DNA of 6,079 nt from Myxococcales bacterium. GTDB lineage: Bacteria; Myxococcota; Myxococcia; Myxococcales; Myxococcaceae. Shown in pieces: positions 5,957-6,079 of this stretch. A model generated the notes under the pieces. That model saw only the letters and a list, made by a program, of their open reading frames with translations. It was not told the origin of the DNA and ran no database searches. The stretch lies in NCBI GenBank assembly GCA_003153055.1, contig PMBV01000216.1, positions 1 through 6,079 on the forward strand, written 5' to 3'. Positions within the stretch are counted from its first letter, which is position 1; every line of letters starts with the position of its first letter. The translations under genes were made by a program, and so were the position numbers.

Positions 5957-6079
5957 GCCAGGACCGCCTTCTGCTTGGCGAAGAGCCCCTCGATGGCCGC
6001 GCCGCCGGCGTCGAGCATCGCGTTGAGCTGGGCGCGATCAAAGGCGCCGTGCTCGGCGGTGCCCTGCACCTCCACCAGC
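5953..6079 (-). CDS. rph: Ribonuclease PH, C-terminal fragment (window edge)
   Basis: RNase PH is a phosphorolytic 3'-5' exoribonuclease that trims tRNA 3' ends. Only the last 41 residues plus stop are in the window. They begin LVEVQGTAEHGAFDRAQL, matching the near-C-terminal VEVQGTAE...F.R..L signature of the family, and continue with a helical tail (AAIEGLFAKQKAVLA). The 5' part lies beyond base 6079, so this is a truncation by the window and not a broken gene. Its TGA overlaps the rdgB GTG by 4 nt, and that neighbour strengthens the call. Confidence 0.88.
   Translation of the reverse strand, partial: LVEVQGTAEHGAFDRAQLNAMLDAGGAAIEGLFAKQKAVLA

Overview
The window is GC-rich, gene-dense bacterial chromosome with strong G/C third-position bias, several GTG starts and very short intergenic spaces. 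The proteins fit a deltaproteobacterial or Myxococcota-type organism, but that placement is an impression from protein style, not a marker-gene result. I see no mobile element, CRISPR array, tRNA, rRNA or phage gene. Eight protein genes cover almost everything: six complete, plus one cut at each window edge.

Left block (1-2624, minus strand), read from its 5' end: a small unrecognised protein with a C-terminal zinc-ribbon-like Cys pattern; queD (6-carboxytetrahydropterin synthase); a divergent folE (GTP cyclohydrolase I family); and a GlcD-type FAD-linked oxidase whose C-terminus lies beyond base 1. queD/folE and folE/glcD-like each overlap by 4 nt (GTGA), so the three are probably translationally coupled. 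FolE followed by QueD is the entry to the queuosine/7-deazapurine pathway (GTP to dihydroneopterin triphosphate to carboxytetrahydropterin). queE and queC are not in the window. The FolE keeps its zinc ligands but has Gln where E. coli FolE has catalytic His179, and it has lost several triphosphate-contact residues. This is the most interesting point in the window.

Middle block (2699-5362, plus strand): a PDZ-containing M61-family aminopeptidase, then rnhB (RNase HII) 12 nt downstream, probably co-transcribed. The RNase HII has GMA in place of the family's GRG junction-recognition motif. About 75 bp between the two divergent blocks (2625-2698) must hold both promoters, but I found no convincing complete promoter.

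Right block (5372-6079, minus strand): the end of rph (RNase PH) overlapping rdgB (XTP/dITP pyrophosphatase) by 4 nt, the common rph-rdgB pairing. rdgB converges on rnhB with only 9 nt between the stop codons. These two genes both serve nucleic-acid quality control: RdgB removes non-canonical purine triphosphates and RNase HII removes ribonucleotides from DNA.

No clear new multi-gene system such as defence or secretion is visible. The best candidate for something undescribed is the coupled queD / variant folE / FAD-oxidase module headed by the zinc-ribbon protein.
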